DNA of 64,000 bases from 34-65-8 sp046294735. Lineage in GTDB: Bacteria; Pseudomonadota; Alphaproteobacteria; Sphingomonadales; Sphingomonadaceae. The notes below the pieces were generated by a model. The model did no database searches. It saw only the letters and a program-made list of their open reading frames with translations, and had not been told where the DNA came from. Shown one piece after another: positions 9,201-17,317 of the stretch. The stretch covers positions 62,001 to 126,000 of the forward strand of contig JBKBKB010000007.1 in NCBI GenBank assembly GCA_046294735.1, in the 5' to 3' direction. Each line of letters starts with the position of its first letter. Position 1 is the stretch's first letter. The translations under genes were made by a program, and so were the position numbers.

Positions 9201-9782
9201 GCCGAGCCGGACACTGAGCATTTCGACTGCTTCGGTCAGCACCCGTTCGCCCCGATCCTCCCACTCCACCAGCAGGCCTGCAAGCACCTCATGCGCCAGC
9301 AGGTCACGGTCGCGGTCTTCCATCGGGCGCGAACCGGGGGCAAGCCCGGCCTCTTCGGGGAATGCCGCCAGCAGCCACTGGGAAAAGGCGTGGATCGTAT
9401 CAATCCGCAGCCCGCCGCCCGGGCAATCGAGCACCCGCGCAAACAGGCTGCGCGCCCGCTCCCGCGTGGCCGGGCCGTTGTCTGCGCCAAGGGCGATGAG
9501 GTCGGTGCCAAGCTGCGTGTCCGGCATCCGCACCCAGTTGGCCAGCACCTCGCTCACCCGGACCGCCATTTCCGCCGCCCCGGCCTTGGTGAAGGTCAGG
9601 CACAGCAACTGTTCAGGTTCGACATCCTCGCGCAGCAGCAGGCGCAGCACGCGGGCGGACAGGACCTGAGTCTTGCCCGTCCCGGCCGAGGCTGACAGCC
9701 AGACGTTGTCGAGCGGGTTCACCGCCGGGAGTTGGTTGCCCTGGAGCGGGAATACCCGCCCGGTCTTGCGCCCGCCGCTCAT
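6288..9782 (-). CDS. addA: Double-strand break repair helicase-nuclease AddA
   Basis: AddA is the helicase and nuclease subunit of AddAB, which resects DNA double-strand ends for RecA loading. In 1164 residues it shows Walker A SAGTGKT (residues 32-38), the UvrD-type motif II DEAQDTNAEQW, motif VMTVHGSKGLQAPIV, and motif VI RLLYVAMTRAEEALF. A C-terminal RecB-type nuclease domain has VDFKTAR followed by QMAAYAVVL. The start at ATG 9782 overlaps the addB stop as ATGA; an in-frame ATG six codons earlier is less likely. It is the sixth gene of the divL-tsaE-amgK-murU-addB-addA run. Confidence 0.95.
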   Translation of the reverse strand: MSGGRKTGRVFPLQGNQLPAVNPLDNVWLSASAGTGKTQVLSARVLRLLLREDVEPEQLLCLTFTKAGAAEMAVRVSEVLANWVRMPDTQLGTDLIALGADNGPATRERARSLFARVLDCPGGGLRIDTIHAFSQWLLAAFPEEAGLAPGSRPMEDRDRDLLAHEVLAGLLVEWEDRGERVLTEAVEMLSVRLGPDGTKAWMTRCAGARELWHGTGAWQESDIAARVRSVLGIPADADAASIAQCCADGAGGVDGLRRVMWAYDQWGTASGQSYAGLIGDWLLGTPDARFAGAGSLLAGLFNDKGLLKYQSNLEKKVDGVAELSAETLGWLQATAAQASLLALVDYLVPALTAGRRFALAWDDAKNREGLIDFDDQIARAARLLASPDLGPWIRFKLDRQFDHILIDEAQDTNAEQWSIIKALSDDFFSGEGQRAGKQRTIFVVGDYKQAIFGFQGTSPENFESARTEFARVIGAAAGNANAMKSGSERKGLQDLGLGRSYRTSQPVLDFVDAAIAAVGPENFGLRQGAEPHTGFDRPGQVVIWPPLRSVAEDADADDGEAEGPDLFSEPERRMADQIAAQVKHWLSHGYPLVKDKDNPRNAGPGDIMVLVRNRRGLAGLIVARLYANGLPVAGVDRLRLGAPLAVKDLMAALRFATQPMDDLSLANLLVSPLLGWTQAQLLEHGWRPKGAVLWDHLRRSDHPDAVAAADSLRELLRRADTEPPQALLYWILVGPWCGRRKLVARLGTEANDPIDELLNAANAYASAHTASLAGFIRWFDSADGDLKREAGASDGLVRVMTVHGSKGLQAPIVILADATGNPDRSIPRRLSLADGERDVPLPPLRKEERVGPVAEAEELAKLAEREEHWRLLYVAMTRAEEALFIGGALGKNEKEPAADSWYARLAALPGGLDVEDPVWGHVMRFGNAPEPVFAAGDVLPETQTEVPAWALRPVGEEPRPPRPLAPSAVGEDRGAEPPLPVAGLAEAARRGALIHRLLERLPEVPVAEREQQARAWLGRTAADLEEAAREELLRSALGVIAEPGFSDLFGPGALAEVPLAATVGGQVIAGVADRLLVTPDCVTVVDFKTARCPPASLERVPEHVRRQMAAYAVVLEHIYPGRTIRAALLYTQTPQLIEIPAAVLDKHKAALSTAQQSFDPLLLE

Positions 9783-12751
9783 TCCTCGCGCCCCATCCAT
9801 TCGTCGAGCCGCATTAGTTGGTCGAACGTGGCATATCCCGGCGCATCAGGGTTGAGCCGCGCGGTGAACGCGTGATCGCCCAGAATCCACTTATCGAGCG
9901 CCTCGTCGAGGAAGAACCGGGCCTGGGGGAGGAAATCTCCGGGCAGAATTCCGGTCCGCTTACTGCCGACCAGCAAGGGCGTGTCATGGTAGCCGAAGCC
10001 GGTCTCGCTCTTGTCGCACTTGCCCAGCGACCAGTATTCAAACCCGGTCGCCTTGCCCTCAACGCCCTCAAATCCGCCCGCCTCGACGATCAGGCCCAGC
10101 GTGCCCAGCTGAAGCGCGAAACCTTCCTTCACCTGCTTCCCGCTAGGCGGCTTCCCGGTCTTGTAGTCGATGACCACGAAGCTGCCGTCCTCGCACCGAT
10201 CAAGCCGGTCGATCCGCCCGAACACCCGCACCCCGCGCACGTGCATGTTGCCCCACTGCTCCCACATGAACGGGGTGCGCGACGGATCGCTGTTAATGGT
10301 CTGCTCAACCCATTGCAGCGCCTTGAGTAAGCGCGGACGCCACAAGGCGCGGGTGAGCGGGTGGGCGTTCATCGCTTCGAGTTCACGCGCAGCCAGTTCC
10401 GCCAGCGATCCCTGCCGGCCGTGCCATTTCTCCAGGATCGCATGGGCCAACTGGCCCTGCCACGCCGGAGTCGGCTCTGCGTCGAGCGCATCGAGTTCCT
10501 TGAGGCGCAAGATGGCCGAAGCGTAGAACTGGTACGGATCGGAGCGCAGCCGGTCGACCGCAGTCACGCTGACATCGACCCTGCGCTGCTCTGCACTCGG
10601 GCACGGTGCGGGCCGCGGGTAGGTCGGCAGCCTCGGTGCAAAATCGATCGCCCTTGCCCATCCGGACACGGTGGTATCGAGATGGCGCCCCAGCAGATCC
10701 TCGCCCAGCAAGGCACGGACGCGGAGCAGGAAGCGCGAGGGGATGGTCGGACCGCCGTCGTCCCGATGGGCGCGGCTCAGCACCACTTCCGGCGCGCCGA
10801 GCATGGCGGCCAGATCGTGCGCCGACAGCCCGATGCGGAAATCCGCTCCCGGCACGCCCAGCGCCCGCAGCACCGACGGGGCAAGTAACGGATCGGTGGC
10901 CGGGCGCGCGGGCCATGCGCCTTCGTTGAGTCCGCCGCAGATGACCAGGTCCGCCCGGGCCATGCGCGCTTCGAGCAGGCCATAGATCGCCACCCGCGGA
11001 TGCCCGCCGTAGGGCGGCCGCACGGCGACCTGTTCCATCGCATCGCGCAGGATTGGGTGCAGGTCGTCCCGCTCTATCCGCGTACCGACGATCCGCGCCT
11101 GCTCGCGCAAGTCCTCGATGAAACGCGCCAGAGCGCGGCCATCCTCGCGCGCCCACAGCGCCTCACCGCATAGCGCCTCGCCCGCCTGCGCCAACCGGTC
11201 GAGCCAGTCGACCAGAGGAGCGTCATCCACCGCTTCCAGCAGTGCGAGCGTCGCCTCGACCTCACTCCACCACGGCAAGACTCTGGCCTGTTCGGCAACG
11301 GCCTGCAGCGACGCGAGACCGGGCTCCAGCCGTGGGCCGCGCAGCTCCAGATCGAAGGCACGAACGGCCTCAAGCCACGGCCCGCGCCCTTCCCCCAGCC
11401 GGACCAGCGGGTGCGACAGGACTGCCACCAACGGAACCGGGGCGGCTTTCTCGCTCGCCAGTTCCGCCAGCAGCAACAACAGGCGCCCCGCTGCGGTGAG
11501 GGACAGGGGGCGACCGGCGGAATCGTCAGCCACCACGTTCCAGCGCCGTAAATGGGCGCTCACCCGCCGAGCGAGCGCACGGTCCGGCGTGACCACGGCC
11601 ACCCGCCTCTCCGGCACCTCCAGCGCTTCGCGAACCAGCAGGGCAATCGCTTGGGCTTCAGCTTCGGGGTTGATGGATTCGATCAGCCGCACGCCTGAGA
11701 GACGTCGCCGCTCGGCGGGCAGTCCGACCCATAGCTTGCTTGCCTCTGGCGGCAGGAACAGGCTCGACAAGGCATGGCTGCGGTCCGGGTTGGCAGCGGT
11801 CAGGCCGCGCCGGTGCCAGGGCCGCACTTCCTCGCGCGCCACGCTCATCCGGTTGAGCAGCAACTTGAGATGATACTGCGGATGTGTCACCGCGTCATTA
11901 CGGCCGAACGGTGGGTCGCCCGGTTTCTCGGGCGCGCCCGCCACACCCAGTTCATGCCAGACGGCGTCGTCCAGCGACAGGTCAAGATCGGGCAGGATCA
12001 CCGCGCCATTGGGCAGATGCGCGACCACCCTGAGCAACTGCGCGAGGGCGGGCGCGGCGCTGGTCACCCCGGCGGCGACCACCGGACTCGGCGGCGGGCT
12101 TGCCTGCCACCGCTCCGCTGCGCGCCGGAACAGCAGGTTGCGCCGCTGCGCTGCATCGACCTGGCCCAGTGCTGCCAGCTCCGCCAGCCAAAGCTGCTGG
12201 ATCGTGGCGAAGGTGTGAAGGTTGGTCTGCCAGTGCCGTGACAGGTCCTGTTCGAACAGGTTGAGCACCCGGTCCCCTAACAGCTCTTCCGGCGCGATAT
12301 CCTCGGCCAGCAGGCGGTCCATCGTCCGGGCAAGCTCGCTTGCGAGCCGCAGCAGCGCGCTACCCTTTGGTGCCTTGTCGCCGAGGTGCGCGCGCAGCAG
12401 CTCGGCAATGCGCAGCCATCGATAGGTTGGATCGCATGCTGCCGGAATGTCGCTCGCACCCAGCGGATCGAGCAGGCTGCCCAGCGCTTCATCCAGATCG
12501 AGGTCGCCCACGGTCACCATGCGCGGCATCAGCATCCCGGCTTCGCCATTCTGCCCGAACAGCCGGATGAAGGCTTCCTGCACTGTCCGCATCGCGCGCG
12601 CGCTGGGCAGCAACAGGGTCAGCCGGGCAAGGCCAAGGTCGGGATCGGCGTAACGCGGCACCAGACCCGCCACCAGCGCATCAGCAAACCCGCGATGGGC
12701 CGCAATCGAATAGACGCTCGGCCTAGTCAGATGAGGTTGGTCGTCAGACAC
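9779..12751 (-). CDS. addB: Double-strand break repair protein AddB
   Basis: AddB is the partner subunit of AddA and contributes the second nuclease and Chi recognition. The 990-residue protein has a helicase-like N-terminus in which the Walker A position reads LLLPSARAMRT, lacking a GKT, so this half is not expected to hydrolyse ATP. The C-terminal PD-(D/E)XK nuclease is visible as GRIDRLDRCEDGSFVVIDYKTGKPP with a following Gln-Leu-Gly helix. I chose the GTG at 12749-12751, which overlaps the end of murU by 8 bases and gives SDDQPHLTRPSVYSI; the longer open frame is murU shadow. The stop overlaps addA. Confidence 0.93.
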   Translation of the reverse strand: MSDDQPHLTRPSVYSIAAHRGFADALVAGLVPRYADPDLGLARLTLLLPSARAMRTVQEAFIRLFGQNGEAGMLMPRMVTVGDLDLDEALGSLLDPLGASDIPAACDPTYRWLRIAELLRAHLGDKAPKGSALLRLASELARTMDRLLAEDIAPEELLGDRVLNLFEQDLSRHWQTNLHTFATIQQLWLAELAALGQVDAAQRRNLLFRRAAERWQASPPPSPVVAAGVTSAAPALAQLLRVVAHLPNGAVILPDLDLSLDDAVWHELGVAGAPEKPGDPPFGRNDAVTHPQYHLKLLLNRMSVAREEVRPWHRRGLTAANPDRSHALSSLFLPPEASKLWVGLPAERRRLSGVRLIESINPEAEAQAIALLVREALEVPERRVAVVTPDRALARRVSAHLRRWNVVADDSAGRPLSLTAAGRLLLLLAELASEKAAPVPLVAVLSHPLVRLGEGRGPWLEAVRAFDLELRGPRLEPGLASLQAVAEQARVLPWWSEVEATLALLEAVDDAPLVDWLDRLAQAGEALCGEALWAREDGRALARFIEDLREQARIVGTRIERDDLHPILRDAMEQVAVRPPYGGHPRVAIYGLLEARMARADLVICGGLNEGAWPARPATDPLLAPSVLRALGVPGADFRIGLSAHDLAAMLGAPEVVLSRAHRDDGGPTIPSRFLLRVRALLGEDLLGRHLDTTVSGWARAIDFAPRLPTYPRPAPCPSAEQRRVDVSVTAVDRLRSDPYQFYASAILRLKELDALDAEPTPAWQGQLAHAILEKWHGRQGSLAELAARELEAMNAHPLTRALWRPRLLKALQWVEQTINSDPSRTPFMWEQWGNMHVRGVRVFGRIDRLDRCEDGSFVVIDYKTGKPPSGKQVKEGFALQLGTLGLIVEAGGFEGVEGKATGFEYWSLGKCDKSETGFGYHDTPLLVGSKRTGILPGDFLPQARFFLDEALDKWILGDHAFTARLNPDAPGYATFDQLMRLDEWMGREE

Positions 12752-13460
12752 TCCGCAGCGCTTCTTCGGTGGGCCGGATGGATTGCGGGGTGCCGACTTC
12801 GAACCACAGGCCGGTGAAGCTTGCGCCGAACAGGCGGCCCTCGGCTGCAGCGCGATCCCACAGCACGTTGGTGGAAAACTTGCCCGCCGGAGCATCGCGC
12901 AGCAGGTGGTGCGCCACCAGCTGGATGCCGGTGTAGATGAACGGTGCCACCCGCCCCGGCCGCCGCCGGGTCAGTCGGCCGAGCGGGTCCATCGTAAAGT
13001 CCCCCTCGCCCCGGAAATTGAGCGCCCGGGCATGGGGAACGACCAGCAGCAGGGCATCCATCACCGCCGGATTCCACCGCCGGGAGAGGTCATGAAATGC
13101 GCTTTTAGGTCCGTCGAGCCAGATGTTGTCGGCGTTGAGGCAGAAGAACGGATCGGGCAGATGCGGCAGCGCCCTGACCATTCCGCCGCCGGTTTCCAGC
13201 AGGTCCGCCCGTTCGTCGGAGATGATCACCTGCGGGCTGCAGCGCGCGGCGAGGTGCGCTTCGAGCGCATCGGCGAGATAGTGCACGTTGACCACCGCCT
13301 TGCTCACCCCGGCTTCGGACAGGCGGTCCAGCGCATGGTCGATCAGCGGCTTTCCGGCCACCCGCACCATCGGCTTGGGCTGGGTTGCGGTGAGCGGGCG
13401 CATCCGCTTGCCCAGCCCGGCCGCCATGACCATCGCAGTATCGGATGCAAGCGCGCTCAC
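12744..13460 (-). CDS. murU: N-acetylmuramate-1-phosphate uridylyltransferase-type nucleotidyltransferase
   Basis: A 238-residue sugar-1-phosphate nucleotidyltransferase with the signature MAAGLGKRMRPLTATQPKPM and the metal-site region CLNADNIW. Because it overlaps an AmgK-type sugar kinase, the most likely role is MurU: conversion of MurNAc-1-phosphate to UDP-MurNAc in cell-wall recycling. This is inferred from the pair, since mannose-1-phosphate guanylyltransferases share the fold. The GTG start at 13458-13460 overlaps the kinase stop (GTGA); an internal ATG at 13433 is an alternative. It is the fourth gene of the divL operon. Confidence 0.82.
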   Translation of the reverse strand: MSALASDTAMVMAAGLGKRMRPLTATQPKPMVRVAGKPLIDHALDRLSEAGVSKAVVNVHYLADALEAHLAARCSPQVIISDERADLLETGGGMVRALPHLPDPFFCLNADNIWLDGPKSAFHDLSRRWNPAVMDALLLVVPHARALNFRGEGDFTMDPLGRLTRRRPGRVAPFIYTGIQLVAHHLLRDAPAGKFSTNVLWDRAAAEGRLFGASFTGLWFEVGTPQSIRPTEEALRSV

Positions 13461-14446
13461 CGCACCTTCCCGCCATGGTCCGCACGGATTTCGGCCGGGA
13501 TGTTCGCTGCGAACCAGTCTGCCACCGGGGCCAGCGCCGGATGCGCAAGATCGCGCTCCATCGCCTGCCAGACCCGCGGGATCAGCGACAGGTAGCGCGG
13601 CTTTCCGTCGCGCTTGGCGAGACGGGTGAAAATGCCGACAATCTTGGCATTGCGCTGCGCCCCGAGCAGGGCGTAGTCCGCCGCAAACGTCTCAGGCGCG
13701 CCGGTGGCAGCCAGATAGCGCTCCAGCATGGCCCGCTCCAGATCGGGCGAGACATCACGCCGCGCGTCCTGCAGCAGCGAGACGAGATCGTAGGCGGGGT
13801 GCCCGACCAGGGCATCCTGGAAATCGATCAGCCCCTGCGCGCCGCTGCCATCGGCGCGGGGGGACAGCAGCATGATGTTTTCGGAATGGTAGTCCCGCAG
13901 CACGGCCACCCCCGGCTGCTGCCGTTCGATCAAAGGAGCAAGCGCCTGCTGCCATGCCAAACGATAGCTTTCCGCATCAACCGTAAGGTCCGCGGCAGGG
14001 CAGTACCATTCGGTCAGCAGATCCGCCTCCCGCAGATACACCGTCATGTCGTAAGGGGCGAACGGGCCCGGGGGGCTGCGGTGCAATCGCACTAGGGCAT
14101 CGATCGCGGCCGCATAAGCCTCGCCCTCGCCACCGGGGTTCAAGTCAAGCCAGTCGCGCATCCGGTCATTGCCGAAATCCTCGATCAGCACCCATCCTTC
14201 TGCCGCTGCGGCAGCATGGATTGCTGGTGCACGATGGCCGTGGCGGTTGAGCCAGTCTGCGACATCGAGAAAGGGCTGCGGATCCTCGTGCGGTGGCGGC
14301 GCGTGCATGAGCATCGCCCGGCGGTCACCCTGGCTGACGCGGAAATAGCGCCGGAACGAGGCATCGCCCGGGATTGGATCGACATCTGCGCCTGCCCAGC
14401 CGGCGTGATCGAGGAATCCGTGAAGTCCGTCCGGGATGGTGTTCAT
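13457..14446 (-). CDS. amgK: Anomeric MurNAc/GlcNAc kinase (AmgK-type phosphotransferase)
   Basis: A 329-residue member of the aminoglycoside/choline kinase fold. Visible motifs are GDASFRRYFRV (nucleotide-binding), the Brenner-type segment VLRDYHSENIMLL carrying the catalytic Asp, and GLIDFQDALVGHPAYDLVSLLQD with the metal-binding Asp. In Pseudomonas and Caulobacter relatives AmgK phosphorylates the anomeric carbon of MurNAc, feeding MurU, and so bypasses de novo UDP-MurNAc synthesis. The order tsaE-amgK-murU supports this. The start at ATG 14446 overlaps the tsaE stop (ATGA), and longer in-frame starts lie inside tsaE. Confidence 0.85.
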   Translation of the reverse strand: MNTIPDGLHGFLDHAGWAGADVDPIPGDASFRRYFRVSQGDRRAMLMHAPPPHEDPQPFLDVADWLNRHGHRAPAIHAAAAAEGWVLIEDFGNDRMRDWLDLNPGGEGEAYAAAIDALVRLHRSPPGPFAPYDMTVYLREADLLTEWYCPAADLTVDAESYRLAWQQALAPLIERQQPGVAVLRDYHSENIMLLSPRADGSGAQGLIDFQDALVGHPAYDLVSLLQDARRDVSPDLERAMLERYLAATGAPETFAADYALLGAQRNAKIVGIFTRLAKRDGKPRYLSLIPRVWQAMERDLAHPALAPVADWFAANIPAEIRADHGGKVR

Positions 14447-14880
14447 GGCCAACGGGTTAGCCAATCGGCCCCCGGACGGGCAATCGCAATCCGCCCGCCG
14501 CCCACAATTTCCAGCGTGATCGCCAGGCAGCCCGGCTCGTGTACGAAGCCACCGGCATGATCGGGCCATTCAGCGATCAGGGCAGCGCCTTCACGATAAT
14601 CGTCGAGACCCAGTTCGGCTGCATCCTCCGGCCGTTCCAGCCGGTAGAAATCTGCATGCACCAAGGGCGGATCGAGCTGGTCGTAGGTTTCGATCAGAGT
14701 GAAAGTCGGCGACGGCACTTCGCCCTGATGCCCGCGTGCGGCGATAATGGCCCGGGCCAGAGTGGTCTTGCCCACCCCCAGCCCGCCGGTCAGCGCCACC
14801 ACATCGCCTGCCATCAGCCGCGCGGCTATCCGCGCGCCGAAGGCTTCCATCGCGGCGAGGTCAGGCAGATCGAAGGTCAT
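14443..14880 (-). CDS. tsaE: tRNA threonylcarbamoyladenosine biosynthesis ATPase TsaE
   Basis: TsaE is the small ATPase that works with TsaB and TsaD to put threonylcarbamoyl on A37 of ANN-decoding tRNAs. The 145-residue protein has the P-loop GGLGVGKTTLAR, the switch motif SPTFTLIETY, and HADFYRLERPEDAAELGLDDY, all family hallmarks, with IAEWPDHAG after them. Both ends are overlapped: ATGA with divL upstream and ATGA with amgK downstream, so translation is probably coupled. Confidence 0.95.
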   Translation of the reverse strand: MTFDLPDLAAMEAFGARIAARLMAGDVVALTGGLGVGKTTLARAIIAARGHQGEVPSPTFTLIETYDQLDPPLVHADFYRLERPEDAAELGLDDYREGAALIAEWPDHAGGFVHEPGCLAITLEIVGGGRIAIARPGADWLTRWP

Positions 14881-17207
14881 GGCAGGGTAATCGTCACCGT
14901 CGTGCCTTCGCCAAGGTGAGAAACGATCTCCAGCGTCCCGCCATGCGCCTCGACCAGCTGGCGGGCGAGCGGAATGCCAAGACCGTGTTTGCGGCCATCC
15001 CCTGCTGCGGCGCCGCCGCGGGCCCGCCGCAATTCGTCCTGGCTCATGCCGCGCCCGCTGTCGGATACGATGATCCGCGCAGCGCCCTGCACCCGGGCAA
15101 GGTCGATCAGCACCTTTCCGCCCGCGGGCGTAGCGGCAATCGCATTGTCGAGGATCAGGCCGACGGCCTTGGCCAGCTGGCGCGGGTCGGCATTGACGGT
15201 GCCACTGGCTTTGCTCCCGCGCAGATCGAGGCTCAGGCCAGCATCGAGGATGGCCTTCTCGCGATCGCGGACAACTTGCGCGGTAAAACCGAATAGCTCC
15301 AGCCGTTCCTTGTTGAGCGGCATCAGCCCGGCCTCGCTCTGCGATAAGTCGAGCACGTTCTCCACCTGGGCCGTCAGCCGTTCGACCGATTCGAGAATGG
15401 CCGCCAGGTAATCGTGCGCCTGGTCGCTCAGGTCCCCCGCAACTCCGCTTTGCAGCAACTCGGCAAAGCCGCCGATGGATGTCAGCGGGGTGCGGAATTC
15501 GTAGCTCATGTTGGCGAGGAACCGGGTCTTGACCTGATCGGCCTGCTCCAGCGCCTGGTTTCGTTCGCGCAGGGCGGATTCGGCCTGCTCGTTGGCGGTC
15601 ACGTCCAGCACGGTCAGCAGGCCATTGCCGTCAGGCAAAGGCACCCCGGCATACTCCAGCGTGCGCCCGTCGGCGAGCGCGATCCGCCCCGCCCGCTGAC
15701 GCCGGTCGAGCGTAGCTGCCCGGATCGTCTCGCCAATCAGGCTTGACTGCCCCGGCCGGTGCAGGTTGGGCGCGATCGCCGCCAGCAGTTTCTCTGCCGA
15801 CGGATGCGAATCGAGCAGTTCCGGCTCCAGCCCCCAGGTTCCGGCAAAGCTGCGGTTCCACAACTGCAGGTTTCCGTCCGGCGCAAATACCGCCAGGGCC
15901 TCAAACAGGCTGTCGAATGTTGCCGTGCGGGTTCGCAGCAGGGTGTCGCGGGTGGATGCGAGCGCGAGTTGCTCGGTTCGGTCCTCGGCAATAAGCACCA
16001 GCCCGCCATCGGGCATCGGCTGGCCAATGATCCGCAAGTGGGTGCCGTCCGACAGCGGCCACGCCTCTTCCCGCGTCTCGCTGCTGGCGAACCAGTCGAG
16101 AAGCTCCGCCCGCCATGCGGGGAAATCACGCACTTCGGGCAACCGCCCGGCATCGCGCGCATCGCTCAGCACGCGGCCGAATTCCAGCTTCGCCCCGACC
16201 GAACCGGGCGAGAGGGCAAAGATGCGCCGAAACGGCTGGTTGGCGAAAACGATCTGGCGCCTCGCATCGAACTGCGCGACACCTGGGGAAAGCTGATCGA
16301 GCAACTGCCGCTGCGCATCGCGGAAGGCGCGGAATTCGCGCGCCAGTTCTTCCATCTCCTCGATGTCGACGGCGTAGCCGGCCACGCCTTCGCTTCCGAG
16401 CGGAAGATCGCTCACCCGCAGCGCACGCCGCTGTCCGCCGATGGTCGCGGCGACAATTCGCTCGATCGGCAGTTTCTGCGCCGCTGCCTGCTGCGCAATC
16501 TGCGCGGCAGACAGACCATCGACCATCTCGACCAGTTCCACCTGCCGTTCGACGACGGCTTCAGCACTGTCAGCCCCGACTGCTTCGACATAAGATTGGT
16601 TGACCAGCCGCAGGGTGCCATCGTCACCGCGGAACCACATGGGCATCGGAGCCGCTTCGATCAGGCCAACCAGTGCGGCAAAGTCATTGCGCGCACGATG
16701 GGCCTCGGCCCGCAGGCGGGATATCTCGGCTTCGCTCTCGCTGAAATCGAACACCCAGACCAAGGCCGAGCCGCCCGGCGAGACCTGCGGATCGGCCAGC
16801 ATGCCGCGAAAGGCAAGGCTGCGCTGTGCGCCCGGCTGGGTCGCCACCATCCGGAATGGCGCGGCACTCTTCTGGGTCGTGCGGACCAGCCCTTCCAGCT
16901 CGCGCAGTTGCGCTTCAGTCAGCCCCTTGCCCGGCCCCGCAGTCAGTTCAGTGAGAAACTGCGGCGGCTTGTCGAGATCGAGCCAGGCTGCCAGCCGGTC
17001 AGAGACTTCGATCCTCCCGTCGGCGCGCACCAGCATCGGGATCGCCGGGGCTTCCTCGATCATGCGCGCCATGCGGCGTGCCGCGCGGCGGCTGCCTTCT
17101 GCCCGGCGCGCCTTGCCGAATGCCCACAGCGCGATCCAGGCCGCGGCCGCTGTCCAGACAGCCAGCAAGACCCCGATCAAGGTAAGCGCAGTGGGCGAAA
17201 GCTCCAT
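14877..17207 (-). CDS. divL: DivL-like atypical sensor kinase with Tyr at the phosphoacceptor site
   Basis: A 776-residue membrane sensor kinase. One transmembrane helix lies at about residues 7-30, followed by several PAS-type regions, a dimerisation (HisKA) helix near residues 555-625 and a Bergerat ATPase domain at about 665-776. The ATPase motifs are intact: N-box LILDNAIAATP, G1 SDSGRGMS and G2 HGLGIPLARQLVEAHGG. The H-box reads FLANMSYEFRTPLTS, so the residue normally histidine is Tyr569 (codon at 15501-15503). A tyrosine there, with PAS domains and this length, is the hallmark of DivL, which in Caulobacter relays DivK state to CckA and CtrA. It heads the operon with tsaE, amgK, murU, addB and addA. 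Confidence 0.85.
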   Translation of the reverse strand: MELSPTALTLIGVLLAVWTAAAAWIALWAFGKARRAEGSRRAARRMARMIEEAPAIPMLVRADGRIEVSDRLAAWLDLDKPPQFLTELTAGPGKGLTEAQLRELEGLVRTTQKSAAPFRMVATQPGAQRSLAFRGMLADPQVSPGGSALVWVFDFSESEAEISRLRAEAHRARNDFAALVGLIEAAPMPMWFRGDDGTLRLVNQSYVEAVGADSAEAVVERQVELVEMVDGLSAAQIAQQAAAQKLPIERIVAATIGGQRRALRVSDLPLGSEGVAGYAVDIEEMEELAREFRAFRDAQRQLLDQLSPGVAQFDARRQIVFANQPFRRIFALSPGSVGAKLEFGRVLSDARDAGRLPEVRDFPAWRAELLDWFASSETREEAWPLSDGTHLRIIGQPMPDGGLVLIAEDRTEQLALASTRDTLLRTRTATFDSLFEALAVFAPDGNLQLWNRSFAGTWGLEPELLDSHPSAEKLLAAIAPNLHRPGQSSLIGETIRAATLDRRQRAGRIALADGRTLEYAGVPLPDGNGLLTVLDVTANEQAESALRERNQALEQADQVKTRFLANMSYEFRTPLTSIGGFAELLQSGVAGDLSDQAHDYLAAILESVERLTAQVENVLDLSQSEAGLMPLNKERLELFGFTAQVVRDREKAILDAGLSLDLRGSKASGTVNADPRQLAKAVGLILDNAIAATPAGGKVLIDLARVQGAARIIVSDSGRGMSQDELRRARGGAAAGDGRKHGLGIPLARQLVEAHGGTLEIVSHLGEGTTVTITLP

Positions 17208-17263
17208 GCCTGCCAGCTATGCGGTAGTTGCTCCGGTTGCAATGATCGCTGCACCCGAATGCA

Positions 17264-17301
17264 CGAAACGCCGCCCCTGCAGTGGCAGAAACGGCGTTTC
17301 G
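17264..17301 (-). terminator. Probable terminator hairpin after ahcY
   Basis: A perfect 10-bp inverted repeat CGAAACGCCG (17264-17273) and CGGCGTTTCG (17292-17301) with an 18-nt loop sits 17 bases past the ahcY stop. The downstream T-run is short, so this is a moderate call. Confidence 0.5.
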
Positions 17302-17317
17302 ACTGACCCTGACTTGC

